From Phanerodontia chrysosporium (lineage: Eukaryota > Basidiomycota > Agaricomycetes > Polyporales > Phanerochaetaceae), in contig MJGA01000029.1 in NCBI GenBank assembly GCA_001910725.1, forward strand, positions 62,001 through 126,000: DNA of 64,000 nucleotides. The letters run 5' to 3'. Positions 51,801-64,000 of this stretch are shown piece after piece. Positions within the stretch are counted from its first letter, which is position 1. Each line of letters starts with the position of its first letter. The position numbers were made by a program, and so were the translations under genes. Below the pieces are notes generated by a model, which was not told the DNA's origin, made no database searches, and saw nothing but the letters and a program-made list of their open reading frames with translations.

Positions 51801-52541
51801 ATAACGACTGACACGGCTTCCAGGGCGATGGGGATTCCGAGATTGCTCTGGTCGTTGAAGATGACGACATGATTGAGACCTACATGGATGGTCAGAAGTA
51901 CATGGCGAGCCGCTTCGCAGCGTCCCTGCGTCGCAAGCTCTACAAGGGTCGGTCATCACCACTGCACCCAGCTGACAGCCCACTCACCCAACCCACGCAG
52001 AGCACCTCGGTCTCATCCCGCCTCAGCTCTGCGAGGGCCCGAACGAGCCCGCGTCGTCCTTCATGCGCCCGGCGCCGATCCCCAACGAGGACGAATTCGG
52101 CACGCCCGAGGACGACGCCGTCGCCGACCCGCTGTCGCCCTCGACGAGGCGCTCTGGAACGACACCGCGCGCAAGAACCGCGAGATCTTCACCGAGGTCT
52201 TCCGCCCCGTGCCCACGAACCTCGTGCGCAGCTGGGACGCTTTGGCGGTGCGTGTTGGCGCCGGTGCTTTTGCGGGTGTATGTTACTGACTGTGGGGACA
52301 GGGTTACGTGCCAAAGTGCAAGACGGGCCACGTCGTACCCGATATCCCCCTCGTCCGTATCAAGGATCGTCTCTCGCAGGTCCGGGGCGCGCTGGTGGAA
52401 TGCCCACTTGTGAGTATTTGTCTGACCCTGTGGGATATTGGCTCACTTGTCTTGTGTTAGGATTTCTTGATTGACCAGAAGGACTTTGTTGAGGGGCCTA
52501 TGTGGAGCGGATTCGACCCGACGCTGCCCATCTATATCTAG
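48822..52541 (+). CDS. PLD1: Phospholipase D
   Basis: Hydrolyses phosphatidylcholine to phosphatidic acid and choline. Start [20 protein letters not shown]. The first catalytic block contains [31 protein letters not shown] and HKD1 [17 protein letters not shown]. Then [38 protein letters not shown] with [31 protein letters not shown], and HKD2 [13 protein letters not shown] joined across an intron to [10 protein letters not shown]. The C-terminal part includes [18 protein letters not shown] and ends PTLPIYI. PX and PH domains of Spo14/PLD1 are not seen, so it is a short fungal form. A single base seems missing near 52131-52140, between VADPLS and ALDEALWND. Confidence 0.92.
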
Positions 52542-53446
52542 ACGATGCTCAGCGTGTATAGGAAAGTAAGGTCAAGAAGGTGTATCTACTAGGATCTTGA
52601 AGGTGATGTATGTTTTTGCTGAAGAACGTGTCTCAATACGAGATTTTGTGTCATAAACGTTGAGATGGCGGGAGCTGCTGCAGGAGGATGAGAGACAGCT
52701 GTACACAGGCGGGAATGGGCAAGCCTTGTGAGGGTCATACGAGTATCGCGTCGCAGACCCCTTCAAACACGACCTGGCACTGTGGGAAACACCAGCTTCC
52801 CTGACAGTGCCCAACAGGACGTCCAGCGACTTGAACTCTACGCGGTTCTTAGGTATACTTTCAACGTAAACGATGCTCTGTGGCGGGCCCTGTTATGGTG
52901 AGATCGTCGCTTCTCGCGACATTATTCCGAGAGTTTACTTTGCGGTAGCAACGCTAGTGGCCTGTCGCCATCGCGAACAGCGTTGGCGAGCGCGAAGATC
53001 GTCGGCACAGGGCCCTATCGCCCGGTGAGTAAATAACACGCGCATCTTCGCATGTTCAGAGTTTCGAAGGCCAGGGCCGACAACAGTCACAGAAGATGGT
53101 GCGCCGCCGCCTTTGGGCAGGGCGCGGAGGCTGATACGCTTGCGTCGACAGGAATCGCTGCACCGCCCTGCACATTGGGCACGTTCGTCGGCGTCCAAGG
53201 GCTCTTCGCGAATCGCGAAAGTGAGTGCTACGCCCCGAGATTCGCCGCGTTTTATGCGCTCATTGCGCGACTCAGCGACCGACATACAGAGGCGAACGTC
53301 AAAGTAGGATAGCCGCAAGTCCAGATAGGGCTGTTCAGCGTAGTCCAAAAGGTATATAAGGGCCCGTTGGGAGCCCGCAACTTCAGCAGAGCAAGCAACC
53401 ACACTCAGCCTCACCACTTCCACCACCTCTCAACACTTTCTACACA
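52542..53446. other. Intergenic, no gene seen
   Basis: Between PLD and the small SMP-domain gene. Frames here are short and unrelated to known domains. The right end contains the TATA box at 53353-53360. Confidence 0.45.
53353..53360 (+). promoter_or_regulatory. TATA box of the SMP-domain gene
   Basis: TATATAAG lies 87-94 nt before the ATG at 53447, with a pyrimidine-rich leader (CACCACTTCCACCACC) between, typical of strongly expressed fungal genes. Confidence 0.6.
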
Positions 53447-53767
53447 ATGCCGCCTGCTAAGGGAACCCGTTCGAGTGCGTTGGCGTCCTCTGCCGCACTC
53501 TGCACTCCAGGACTGACCTTCCTGTTCCAGCTGGTGGTGCTGCCTCCGGCAAGACCCCCATGACCAATGCCGACGCGTCGAGGATACAGTCCACGCAGGT
53601 ACGCTCACCGCCAGACGCACTCCATGGCACGGTGCTCACTGCGCGCTGCACTGGCAGGCCAAGTCCGGCGCCGACACCGGCAAGGGTAGCTTTCCTGCGC
53701 GTGCGCAGGCTGGCGCTGCGAAGAACGCCGCCGGAGGCGCGAAGGGTGCCAAGGGCAAGGCTGCATG
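53447..53767 (+). CDS. Small seed-maturation (SMP) domain protein
   Basis: Three exons give a protein of about 68 residues: MPPAKGTRS, then TGGAASGKTPMTNADASRIQ and STQ, then AKSGADTGKGSFPARAQAGA followed by AAKNAAGGAKGAKGKAA. Introns (about 54 and 59 nt) have GTGCGT and GTACGC donors and CAG acceptors and keep the frame. MTNADASRIQSTQAKxG...SFxARAQ matches the SMP domain, first described in plant late-embryogenesis proteins and common as tiny proteins in fungi. The protein is hydrophilic and Ala/Gly/Lys-rich. A stress or desiccation role is inferred from plant relatives only. The strong TATA box suggests high expression. Confidence 0.75.
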
Positions 53768-54339
53768 ATCACAACGCGCCTCACAGCGAAGTGTACTAAA
53801 CTTGGTGCGGTACCGGGGGCTCCCTGGGCTACACGAAACGTCTCTCCTGTATCATGAAAATACGCACAGCTCGCGAATACAAATGTACACTGTATATCAC
53901 CCTCGCACTAGCACTGTAGTCGTGCCACAGAGTGGACCGACAACGATCCTCTGGGGTCGGGGGAAGTAACCCGATAGCACCGAGCCTACTCACGATACTC
54001 TCAGGACACCACACATTCACGGGTGCCGCAACCCACCCAGAAGGAGAGGCAAAGAGTGAATATTCGATTCGTAGGTATCAGTACTTGAGGGATAATAGAC
54101 CTCTGGTAGGCACAGATAATGCTGCAAGATGAGGAGAAAGCCAGAACGAGGGTAACTGAGATACAGAGAGGAGGGGAAACAGAGAACAGAACAAACGAAG
54201 GGGGCATAGTGCAGTCTGCTGGGGGAGACATTAATGATACAAATGAGGGACGGATGACCAATGCAGAGTGATAAAGCAGATGGAAGACAGATGAGAAACA
54301 ACAGGGCCGAGCATCCGATACAACAACACACAAGTCATC
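53768..54339. other. Convergent intergenic region
   Basis: 3' flanks of the SMP gene (plus) and the histidine kinase (minus). No gene seen. Confidence 0.5.
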
Positions 54340-57300
54340 TTACTCGACGAGCCGTCCGCGCATCCGGTGATTCGACATCCAGGTGTCGAGCCGAGACAGA
54401 GTGTCCTTTTCCAGTGCAGTCTTCTGCACTCTCCGCTGGTTCGAGTACTTGCGCTCGGTGATGAGCTTGTTGATCGAGTTGATCAGGTCGTTTCTCCGCA
54501 GCGGCTCTGGGAGGGACAGTCAGACAATGTCTCATGAGAAGCAAGGAGACATCGGCACTCACTTGTAATGTGGTCGTCCATACCAGCCTGCAAACAGCGT
54601 TCCCTGTCGCCAATCACTAGGGCGGTCAGCTCCGTCGCTAGACATGGTGAATACCGGATACACATACTGGCATGCGCAGTTAACGCGATGATGGGAACGT
54701 GCGGCAAGTTCCTCTGCGACTCATACGCCCGGATGTGCTGCGTCGCCTCCATACCGCCCATGAGAGGCATGGACAGATCCATCTACACGCAGCGTGAGCG
54801 CCGTTCACCGACAATACCGCCACCGAGTTACTTACGAGAATGACATCGTACGGCTCGCCCGCCTCGTACCGCGAGACGTAGCTGTCGACCGCAGCCTGGC
54901 CGTTTTCGGCGATATCGACCGTGTGACTGTACTTCTCGAGCATCTTGACCGCGAGCTTCTGGTTGACCATGTTGTCCTCCGCGATGAGGATGCGGTAGGT
55001 GACGTTGTTCTCCGTCGCGGCCGTCGTCACGTTGTTTGACTCGAGGGCAGCAAGAAGTGCCGAGACGAGGTCCGGAAGCTTGACGGGCGTCGTAACTTGA
55101 CCTGCGATGCTGTTGTCGAGGCACCATTTCACTGCCGCTGCGTTAGTACAGAAAGAGCTAGCGTGAAGGGGCAGGTCACTTACAGTTCAAGATCGGGTCC
55201 GCCTCGGGCGAGAGGAGGACCAGCGGGACGTAGCGCAGATGCTCGTGTTCACGAATCTGCTCCGTGACTTGCTGCGAGTCGACAATGATTGTGTCGATGT
55301 GCGGGCAGTTGCCCTTTTCGGCGACCTCCTTGGCGCTGTGCGCGACGGTCAGCTTCAGGCCGAGCGCCTTGATGTGCTCCTCGACACCGGCCTCCTCGCG
55401 CCGGCTGTTCATGTACAGGATATTGCGCTTCTGGAAAAGCTGCAGCTTCTGGCGCGAGCCCTCGATCGTCATCGGGCTGATTTGCGACGTGACGGTGAAG
55501 AAGAAGCGCGAGCCCTGGCTGACCTCCGACTCGACCCACATGTTGCCGTGCATGAGAGTGACGAGACGCTTGGAGATGGATAAGCCCAAGCCCGTACCAC
55601 CGTATTCCTAGATCACATTAACAAGAGGCTCCATGACATTTAGGCCAAGACTTACTCGTGTTGTCGAGCCGTCTGCCTGGCAGAAGGTGTCGAAAATCAT
55701 CGTCAGCTTGTCCTTCGCGATACCGATACCCGTATCGGCCACGCAGAACTCGAGGATGACGTTTTGCTCGTCGAGGGCGAGCAGACGGCAGCTGAGCGCA
55801 ATGTGACCCTTGGAGGACACCTTCGACGGCGTGAACTTGATCGCGTTTCCAACGAGGTTGGTGATGACCTGGCGCAGACGCAACGGGTCGCCGATGAGCT
55901 GATCGGGGATGTCGGGGTCGACGTCGTACGTGAGAAGGAGCTCGTTCTGCGATGCCCGGACGACTAACGTCTTGAGGATGCCGAAAACGGTCTGGCGCAG
56001 CGAGTAGGGCACCTGCTCCATCGTCATCCTTCCAGCCTCGACTGCAAAGGGATGTGAGCAACGAGACCAAGAAGTAAGAGCAGACAACATACTCTTCGAG
56101 ATATCCAAAATGTCGTCGATAATCAATAATAACGAGCGCGCCAAACTGTGAACTAAGACCAAGCTCTCACGCTGCGAGCGGGTCAAGTCACTGTCTAACG
56201 TCAACTCCGTCATACCGATGATACCATTCATCGGCGTCCTGCAATCCCACAGTTAAGCTCGCGCACATGCACACCGCACACGACCTACGCACCTAATCTC
56301 GTGGGACATGTTCGCCAAGAACTCGGACTTTGACCTGTTCGCCAACTCGGCGGCCTCCCTAGCGGCGGTGTTCTTCTGGATACTGTCGCGCAGATTGAAT
56401 AACATCTGGTTGATGTGCGTCTTTAGCGAGTCCATCTCGCCGCTTGCCTCGACCGTGATGAATCGACTGAAGTCGCCGTCTGTGGCCGCCGCCGAGATCT
56501 GCGCGAATCCACGCACTTGCGTCGTCAAATTGTTGGCCATGGTGTTGACAGACATCCTGGAGACCGTCAGTCACGGCAGCAAGCTGATCGCAGGGCATAT
56601 ACACGCACGTAATCTCTTGCCACATTCCCTCTAAGTTGCCGGGCTCTGCCTGTCCGCCGAGCTTACCCTCGGTACCGACCTCGCGGGCGACCTTCTTGAC
56701 TTCGGCGGCGAAGATGGCCAACTGGTCAATCATCCGGTTGATGGTGTTTACTAAGTCAAGCATCTCTCCGGAGACACTGACACCGGTGACCTTCTGCGTC
56801 AAGTCACCGCGAGCGACGGCGGTGGTAGCGATAGCGATCGTCCGCACTTGGACCGTCAACTGCCACAAGAGTCAGCAAAACACTCAGTATATGCGGACCA
56901 AATGAAAACTCACGTTAGCAGCCATGACATTGACGTTGTCCGTCAAGTCCTTCCAGGTACCGGAGACGTTCGTCACACGCGCCTGACCGCCCAACTTTCC
57001 GTCGGTTCCGACTTCCTTCGCGACACGGGTGACCTCGTCGGCGAAGACGCTCAGCGACTCTGTCATGCCGTTGACCGTGTCCTTCAAGTCCAACATTTCT
57101 CCGCGAACATCGACCGTGATCCGCTTCGTCAAGTCTCCGCTGGCCACGGCCTTGGTGACCTCGGCGATAGACCGCACCTGGTTGGTCAAGTTCATGGCCA
57201 TCAGGTTGACATTATCCAACAAGCCCTGCGTATGGATGTCAGCACAGCGGTTTGCTGATCAGATCGTCCGCGTACCTTCCACATGCCCTCGACATCGGGG

Positions 57301-59352
57301 ACGTACGCTTGACCACCCATGATACCTTCCGTTCCGACTTCCAAAGACACCCGGGTGACTTCCCGTGCGAGCGTGGACAGTCGAGACACCATCTGGTTGA
57401 CGGTTGTCTTCAACTCCAACATCTCTCCCTGCACGTCGACCTGGACCATCTTGGACAAATCACCGCGGGCGACGGCCTTCGTGACCTCCGAGATCGAGCG
57501 CACCTGGTCCGTCAAGTTGCGGGCCATCCTCTGCGAGTGCATATGCTCGTAAGTAAACAGCGTTACCGTAGGAGAGCTGTGACAACGTACGTTGACATTG
57601 CGCGTCAAGTGGTCCCAAGTACCCTCTGCGCCCTGGACGACGGCCTGTCCTCCCAAGATACCCTGCGTGCCGACCTCCTGGGCGACACGGGTAACCTCTG
57701 AAGCGAAGCCGCTCAACTGGTCCACCATCTTGTTTACCGTCTCCTTCAACGTGAGCATCTCTCCCTCGACCTCGATATCGATCTTCTGCGTCAAGTCTCC
57801 CTTTGCGACTGCCGTTGTAACCTTTGCGATAGACCGTACTTGATCCGTCAAGCTCGAACACATTCGATTGACCTGCGCGAGGGGTTTAGCAGCTGCCGGT
57901 AGTGCGCTTACAAAGCACTCACATTGCGCGTCAATTCCAGCCAGACACCTTCGACGTTCGGGACCTTGACCTGACCACCCAAATTACCGCGAGAACCGAC
58001 CTCCATCGTGACCCGAGTGACTTCTGCCGCTAACGTTCTTAGTCGTATAACCATCGCGTTGACCGTTTCCTTAAGTTCGAGTATTTCACCGCGGGCGTCG
58101 ACATCGATTTGCTTGGACAAATCGCCCAAAGCGACCGCCTTCGTGACCATAGCGATAGACCGCACCTGGCTCGTCAAATTGCCGGCCAAGTTATTGACGA
58201 CGTTTGTCAACTCGCGCCAGGTACCCTCGACATCCAGAACGAGTGCCTGACCGCCCAATTTGCTGCGCACATGTCGTCAGCACACGGTGATCGATAAGAG
58301 AATGGAGATGCTCACCCTTCAGTACCGACCTCGATACTGACACGAGTGACCTCCCGAGCGAATTGACCTAGTTTCTCCACCTGATTGCGAGCTGAGCATC
58401 AACGGATATGAAAGAAAGAAAGCTTCGGAAATACCATGGTATTGATAACATCCTTGAGCTGCACCATGACCGGACCTTGGACGGGAACCGTGATCTTCTG
58501 GGACAAATCGCCTCGGGCGACGGCGTTGCAGACCTTGGCGACGTCCTGAACCTGCGCCTTGAGGAGACGAAGCTCCTCGACAGCGCTCATACCAGATTCG
58601 AAAGCAGCGGCAGCGAGAGGACCGGGCGGGATGACCATGGGGGAGCTGACGGGGGGACCGGCGAGGGACGCGATGCGGGCCATCGTGGCGCTGTCGGTGA
58701 TGACCTTGCCGCAGCTTGGGCAGGCGACGTGATCGACGTGCGACGACGGGGGCGCGGACGCGGGACCGCTCATAGTGTGGTTGTAGACTTTGGTCTTCTC
58801 GAGAGGGTTAACAACTCCGTCAAGTGAAATTGTCATAGGAGAGGGCGGACGTACGCCGCCGTTCCTCTGGGTGGCAGAGGGTGTGGGCTCGGTACTGTCG
58901 CTTGTCGACATCGTGACGTCCTCCTTGACGTCGTCGAGCGCCGTGGGTATGCTGTCGAGCGAGCTCGTGGGGGTGAAGAAGGGCGATTGCGTCGCGGTGT
59001 AGCTCGCGGCGGTTGCGCCGCTGAGGTTGGTGAGGTCCGTCGACGAGGCGGAGCTTGCTGCGCTTGAGAGCGGGGGGCTGTCGCCGACGCTGCGTCGCTT
59101 CTTGGAGGGCCCGCCCTGCTCGGCAGCCTTGATCGCGTTGTAGGCCTCCTCAGCGGTGAACATCCTGCGAGCCATGCTCTCGAGGGAGCGGAGGATGCTT
59201 TGCGTCTGCCAGTTGGAGGGTCCATCGTAGCGAGGAATCGGCGTTGAGCAAGGCCCCAGCTCGTAGACAGAGAGAAGAGCTATGAGATGGTTTAGGAACG
59301 GGTGTTGTAGGCCCTCCGTGGCCTGCGAGGACGCCATCTCGTAGGGCGTCAT
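54340..59352 (-). CDS. NIK1: Group III hybrid histidine kinase (Nik1/Os-1 type)
   Basis: Cytosolic osmosensing hybrid kinase acting upstream of the HOG pathway and the target of phenylpyrrole and dicarboximide fungicides. Starts [15 protein letters not shown] Ser/Thr-rich N-terminus has a CPSCGK motif. Seven HAMP units follow, the first with [18 protein letters not shown], linked by six copies of EVTRVxxEVGxxGxLGGQ or close variants (the last reads [18 protein letters not shown]). Then the HisKA H-box [11 protein letters not shown] (His near 56300), N-box [20 protein letters not shown]1 [12 protein letters not shown] and [11 protein letters not shown], and a receiver with [14 protein letters not shown], phospho-acceptor [10 protein letters not shown] (near 54780), and Lys in the usual place after the GMDDHI motif. 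It ends MRGRLVE. Many short introns, several between HAMP units. All catalytic residues are present. Confidence 0.95.
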
Positions 59353-62149
59353 CGTCGAGGTCGAAGGTTAAAGTCGTCCTCGCCGTTCGCTCGCCAAGAG
59401 TGTCTCTCAATCGCAGATTTCTCACGCTTCCTGCCCGCACACGGCTCAATATTTGCGCCACATTAATTAGTCGGACTCTCAACCCGTTATCTCAGATGTC
59501 CGCTTCGGGGACACTGCACAACGGATCAGCTCATCGGACACTCAATCTGAGGGAGAATCGCGGTCAGGCTCCGATAGCGTCGACGGTCAGGCGAGCTCTT
59601 CGTCTACCGGGACTTTTTTTCGGTCGCTAGACACGCAGGGGCCTCCGCAGCGCTGAGAAAACGTTGGAGCGGAAGGGAGCCAATCAGCGCACGCCACTCC
59701 GAGGTTCAGCAACAAAACAGGGCACGCCTACAGCCAATATATACAAAAGGGCAGCGTGAGGCATCGGCCGGAATCGGGGGTCAGTCCGCAGAAAAACAAA
59801 GAAGAGAGGTTGTGCCCCCGGAAGATGGAACGGGCAAAAGCCCGTGCGCGCCAGACGTCGCGTCCGCGAGCCCGTTGACATCACGACGGAACCAAAAACG
59901 AGTCAAAACGTTTCGCAAGTTGCCAGGCTGCAGCACCATTACGACACCGCCGACATCGTCCTCGCTTGCTCGCCCGCCGTCAGCACACAGCTCCCCGCTT
60001 TCGCTTTGGTCCGTGTGCGACTGCAACGCGGACTTCGCGTGCCAAGGAGATTCTGCGCTCCCCGCATGTCTGCATGAACCTCTCGCGGAAGTCCAAGTGC
60101 GCGAACGGGACGGGTGTGGGAGAGAGACTAAACTGTGGAGAGTGAGCTATCAAGACGTCAGCGCAGGCGTGATAGCAGTGGCTCCGGCAATTGCGTCCGA
60201 AGCAGTGTTGCGACCTTGCTTTCCGTTTGTCTTCCCCGGTCGTTCGTGTATGGCACTCCTGACGCTGCAAAGACGCGTACGTCGGTTCCTCGCTCATTCT
60301 GCGTCGATGCACGACAAGAGACGGCCTCAACGTCCAGACCTACACCCTGCAGGGCTCGCGGGCGCGCAGAAGACCCAGAGATAGACCGTGTCCAGCTGAC
60401 CCGCGGCGAGGCGGCGCCTCTGCTCGAGCGCATTCAGTCGCGCACAGCCCATTTGAGATGCAGCGTGCCGTAGTTCGGACGTCGACGTCTGTTCGGCAGC
60501 GCATATGCCGGCTCCCCATACGCTCTCCCTAGGCTCGCCAGTTGTTCTTGAGCGATGCGGCAGCGAGTCGCAGGCGAAGAGACGTGGAGTTAGGCTACCG
60601 ATACCGCGGTCCGCGATGGCTGATCCGGGGTGGAGTTCTGCAGACAGCAGTTTGCGGAGATGAAGTGGCAGGTAGTGATGCGTAGAAATTACAGGGCAGG
60701 CTGTACTATCAGGTAGCTCGTACACCGTTCGATGCTGGCTTACGTTCGTGTTAGCGCAGTATCGATGAGCCTGAGCAAGATCGGCAAGGGTTCCTAGAAG
60801 AATGACATGATCACTTGGGTGGTGGCGAACTGAGGAAAGACTGAAGTGCTGTGTCGATGAGAATGTGAGAGGCGCGCCTGCGTTCAATCGACACAAAGCG
60901 GCATGCGCGTTCGAAATATAGCATTCGCCAGCACTATAGCCGGGCAAGTTGAGCAGTGACTTCGAGGTCACACATCTTTATACGTGCAAGAAAGGCCTGT
61001 GCTCCGCCTTGGCGCGTTGTGTCAGTGTACTCAAGCTCACCATTGAGATAAAATTATGCAAGCCGACACGTACCTTCCCCTATTGTGGCAATTTCGAAAG
61101 ACCTCCATTGACACGTAGCTAGGACGAATGTCAGCCTGTAACCAAGTGAGAAGCATTCGCCTATTGTTAGCCTAGAGTGAACGAACGAACATATCTGCTG
61201 GCAACGTCCTGACACTCGGGTTCTCTCCGAGTTCCAATCGTCGCATGCAATTAGCAATGCCTCGACTTCCTACGTTGAGCAAGTGTGTCTGTATTGCCCA
61301 GGCGACGCAGTAGAATGGGCGACATGGAAAGCTGGAGGTGCCTGATCTCTGCGGTCGTCCGAATGCCGGACGCCACGAAGCCAGGCACCGGCGAACACTT
61401 CCGGGTGGCGCACACTCGCGCTCGCCATGGCGGCCTCGAGTGGCCATGGGCATCGCGCTGTTTTGCCCGCGTGCGATATATCGTGAAGGAGAGCGCGGCA
61501 CAGCACACCAGACAGGTGTTCGAAGATCGCGGCGGGCTGCGGAGCGGTGCAGGGGTGAGACAGACGCTGGCCTCAAACCACCCGGTGCCGGGCCCAAATG
61601 GGGAGGCGGAAGCTGGCACGCCATCGAGAGCCACGCAGTGCCACGGGGCGGAATGTGAGAGTCACTGAGTCAAGAGGTGGGGAATGGTAGGGTGGCACGG
61701 CTGCTGTCGGCGATATGTTGCTGCGCCTGCTTAGTGCAGCGTTTGCAATGCACAAAAAACACGCTCGCCGCATCGTGCGCAAAGCCCGAGCAAAGCCTAG
61801 GAGATAGCCAGAGATTTAGATGGAGATGTCGGTCGACGAGAGAGAGGGGCGCGGGAGGGGCGCGAGTCGCCGAAAGGAAGGAGGCGCCCGCGTAATGACG
61901 CTGAGGTCAGTAGGCATGACACTGCGGCCCCTCGAAGCGGTGCCTTTCAGTTTATAACACTTGCGTCGACTATCCAATACCCTCCTTGCTTTGCCGTTTC
62001 TCTTTCCTCACCGCCTTTCTCGGCCTCTGAGCCTTGTTTCATCTTTCCTCTGCTTGTCGCCAGGCCGCCAGCGAGGACAGCATATACCAACCTGCCAAGA
62101 TACCACCCCCGCCGAGGCGCAGGGCCACCCATACTTCGCACCACACTCC
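59353..62149. other. Long stretch without a recognised gene
   Basis: About 2.8 kb between the divergent histidine kinase and DUF300 genes. Frames at 59812-60384, 60327-60971 and 61285-61668 lie opposite one another with no domain. Promoters of both flanking genes should be here. A fast-evolving gene or non-coding RNA is possible but not supported. Confidence 0.4.
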
Positions 62150-64000
62150 ATGGCAGGATCAGCGTCTTGCCCGTCAGACAACACCCAGGCGGTCGACCAA
62201 AGCAGCTTCTGGAGCTCCGATGGAGTCAACTGGGACGCACACCGCATAGGCTGGGTCATTTCGGGCTCGTGTGCCCTCGCAGTGCGTCGCAACCTCGGTT
62301 GGCACCCCGTTTCCTGCTCACAGCGCCCCGCCAGACCGTGCTCATCTCCTTCGTCACCGTGTCACAACACTGCCTGTCAGTCTCTCCCTTCTGAGGATGG
62401 AAATGCCCCGCTGAACGCTCCGTGGACAGACACTACACCAACCCCGGCGAACAACGGCAAATGTGAGTGGCCACAGGTCCCCCAGCGGAGATCGGATGCT
62501 TACGGCGGGTCCGCGCAGCCTCCGAATATTGTACATGCCCCCCGTCTACGCCGTCATCTCATTCTTTTCCTACCGCTACTTCCGCGACTACACCTACTAC
62601 GACCTCATTGAAACCGGTGCGCTCGGACGGACACACCGGCGTTGGGCCAAACTGATCCCCGTGCATAGCCTACGAGTCCATCACTCTTAGCGCCTTCCTG
62701 TGCGTGCCCGCCGGCTCTGAATTCATTGCCGGGCTGAGGCTGACCGGAGTTCCGCAGTCTTCTACTTATAGAGTACGTCGCGGCCACAGCGGCGGACCAC
62801 GACGTCAAGAATGCAATTGCCCGCAAAGACAAAAAGAAGTTGCCCCTTCCCGTAAGCCACAACCCGATCTGAGGCGCATACATTCAGCTCACAGTCGTCT
62901 AGTTCTGCTTTTGGAGGTATCGGCCGACGAAGGTATGACCGACTTTACGCTATACCGTTCCCTCCTTGACTAACACGCTGGACAGGCGTACTTCATGTAT
63001 ACCGTGAAGTGGTCCGTCCTGCAATATGTCATTATTCGGCCATGTACGTCGCCCTCCGTTTGTCACTGCCATTCTTTACTCAGCTGGCTCGGGCCGAATG
63101 CAGTGCTATCTATTATCGGAATTATCGCACAGGCAAAAGGTGTTCTGTGCGAGTCCGGCTCGTGGAGCTTCAAGACCGCGAAAGCGTACATCTCGCTCTT
63201 TGATGCCATTAGTATAACGTAAGCGGCGCGCCGCGCAGTTTTCGTGTGGACGCAGCCTGATCCCGTCATAGAATCGCGCTGTACGGCCTGCTGCTCTTCT
63301 ACGGGCTCACAAAGGAGGAGCTCGCGGGCAGGCGGCCGCTCGCAAAATTCCTCGCGATCAAGCTGATCGTCATGTTCACCTTCTACCAGTCGTTTGTGGT
63401 ACGTCAGGACGCTCGTCTATACGCTCAAGGGTCGTGTCTCACGCGTACCCGCAGTTCACCGCGCTCGAGGGGCGTGTCATACACGCGACTCAGTACTGGA
63501 CGGAGGCGAACATCGCCGACGGCCTGAACGCGCTCGCGATTTGCATCGAGATGGTGTTCTTCTCCGCGTTCATGATGTGGGCGTACACGTGGCGGGAGTA
63601 CAGAATCCCTGGCCAGCCGTGGACACCCGTCGGGAAGCCGCTATGGGACAGGTAAGTGGCTCCGCCCCGTCGTTCGCCTACGCACTGACCTACCACCCGC
63701 GCCAGCATCAACTACTGTGAGTACCGCCACATGGATGTGCCTCTGCTGCAGCGCTGACGTGCCCCACCCTAGCGGACTTCTTCGTCGAGATCATGGGCTC
63801 GGTCAAGTTCTTCCTCGACCGGTGGCGGAACCGGCCGGGCGCGAGCCGGCCGCGGCGGTGGTGACGGACCGGGAGGGGAAGACGAAGACGAAGGCGAACT
63901 TCGAGGAGGCATTCGGCTTCGCGGGGTACGAGACGGCGGAGGTCGACGCAGAGAGCGAGGCGGGGCGGATGCGCATGCTAGGTAGCTACGACGAAAACAT
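62150..64000 (+). CDS. DUF300 / organic solute transporter alpha (TMEM184) family, 3' end cut by window
   Basis: Seven-helix membrane protein of the OSTalpha/TMEM184 family. Starts MAGSASCPSDNTQAV. Family blocks: MPPVYAVISFFSYRYFRDYT, LLIEYVAATAADHDVK-like start of the exon at 62770 (LIEYVAATAADHDVKNAIA), MYTVKWSVLQYVIIRP, SIIGIIAQAKGVLCE, YISLFDAISITIALYGLLLF, KEELAGRRPLAKFLAIKLIV, QYWTEANIADGLNALAICIE, MVFFSAFMMWAYTWREY. After FFVEIMGSVKFFLDRW the frame shifts in a GGG run at 63837-63839; adding one base yields an acidic cytoplasmic tail (FEEAFGFAGYETAEVD) running off the window. Human OSTalpha moves bile acids with a beta partner; the fungal role, often vacuolar, is not established. Confidence 0.85.

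Noticed and set aside
59812..60384. A 190-codon plus-strand frame upstream of the histidine kinase
   Set aside because: No start context, domain or splice-supported continuation, and opposite frames of similar length exist.

Overview
The window looks like nuclear DNA of a basidiomycete, most likely a wood-decaying agaricomycete (white rot). Genes are split by many 50-60 nt GT-AG introns and the coding sequence is GC-rich. Families typical of or confined to this group are present: class II (manganese) peroxidase, DUF6533 membrane protein, BTB/POZ proteins, a 7-HAMP group III hybrid histidine kinase, and P450s with a KECQR / FDPWRF / KHACPG signature.

Layout. 0.8-4.6 kb: an intronless protein of four ZZ zinc fingers and a DUF6533 membrane protein. 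4.9-15.1 kb: two paralogous BTB/POZ genes (one with a Zn2Cys6-like cysteine cluster upstream) flanking protein farnesyltransferase beta. 15.8-16.3 kb: a GFA/CENP-V-type protein. 17.0-27.8 kb: the most striking part, an inverted duplication of about 2.6 kb arms, each with a manganese peroxidase gene and its promoter, enclosing a short-form RNase Z and a cytochrome P450. 28.8-35.9 kb: an atypical G-protein alpha subunit and a large homeodomain-like protein. 38.0-45.1 kb: a Prm10/ThrE-type transporter, a second P450 of the same kind, and an acetamidase/formamidase. 45.7-52.5 kb: Nup84/Nup107 and phospholipase D. 53.4-53.8 kb: a small seed-maturation-domain protein. 54.3-59.4 kb: the hybrid histidine kinase. 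62.2-64.0 kb: a DUF300/OSTalpha membrane protein cut by the window edge.

Most genes are housekeeping or signalling and do not form a pathway. Farnesyltransferase, G-alpha, histidine kinase, PLD and Nup84 are independent core functions. The peroxidases and P450s form the accessory, substrate-facing layer; the peroxidase pair is the only evident recent duplication.

A caution for users: about fifteen genes or exons are interrupted by an apparent single-base shift, mostly one base missing from a short homopolymer. This includes genes that should be essential, such as RNase Z and G-alpha. Consensus errors are the likeliest cause, so frame breaks here should not be read as pseudogenes without raw reads. 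Exon boundaries are from reading splice sites by eye; CDS spans run from start to stop codon and include introns.
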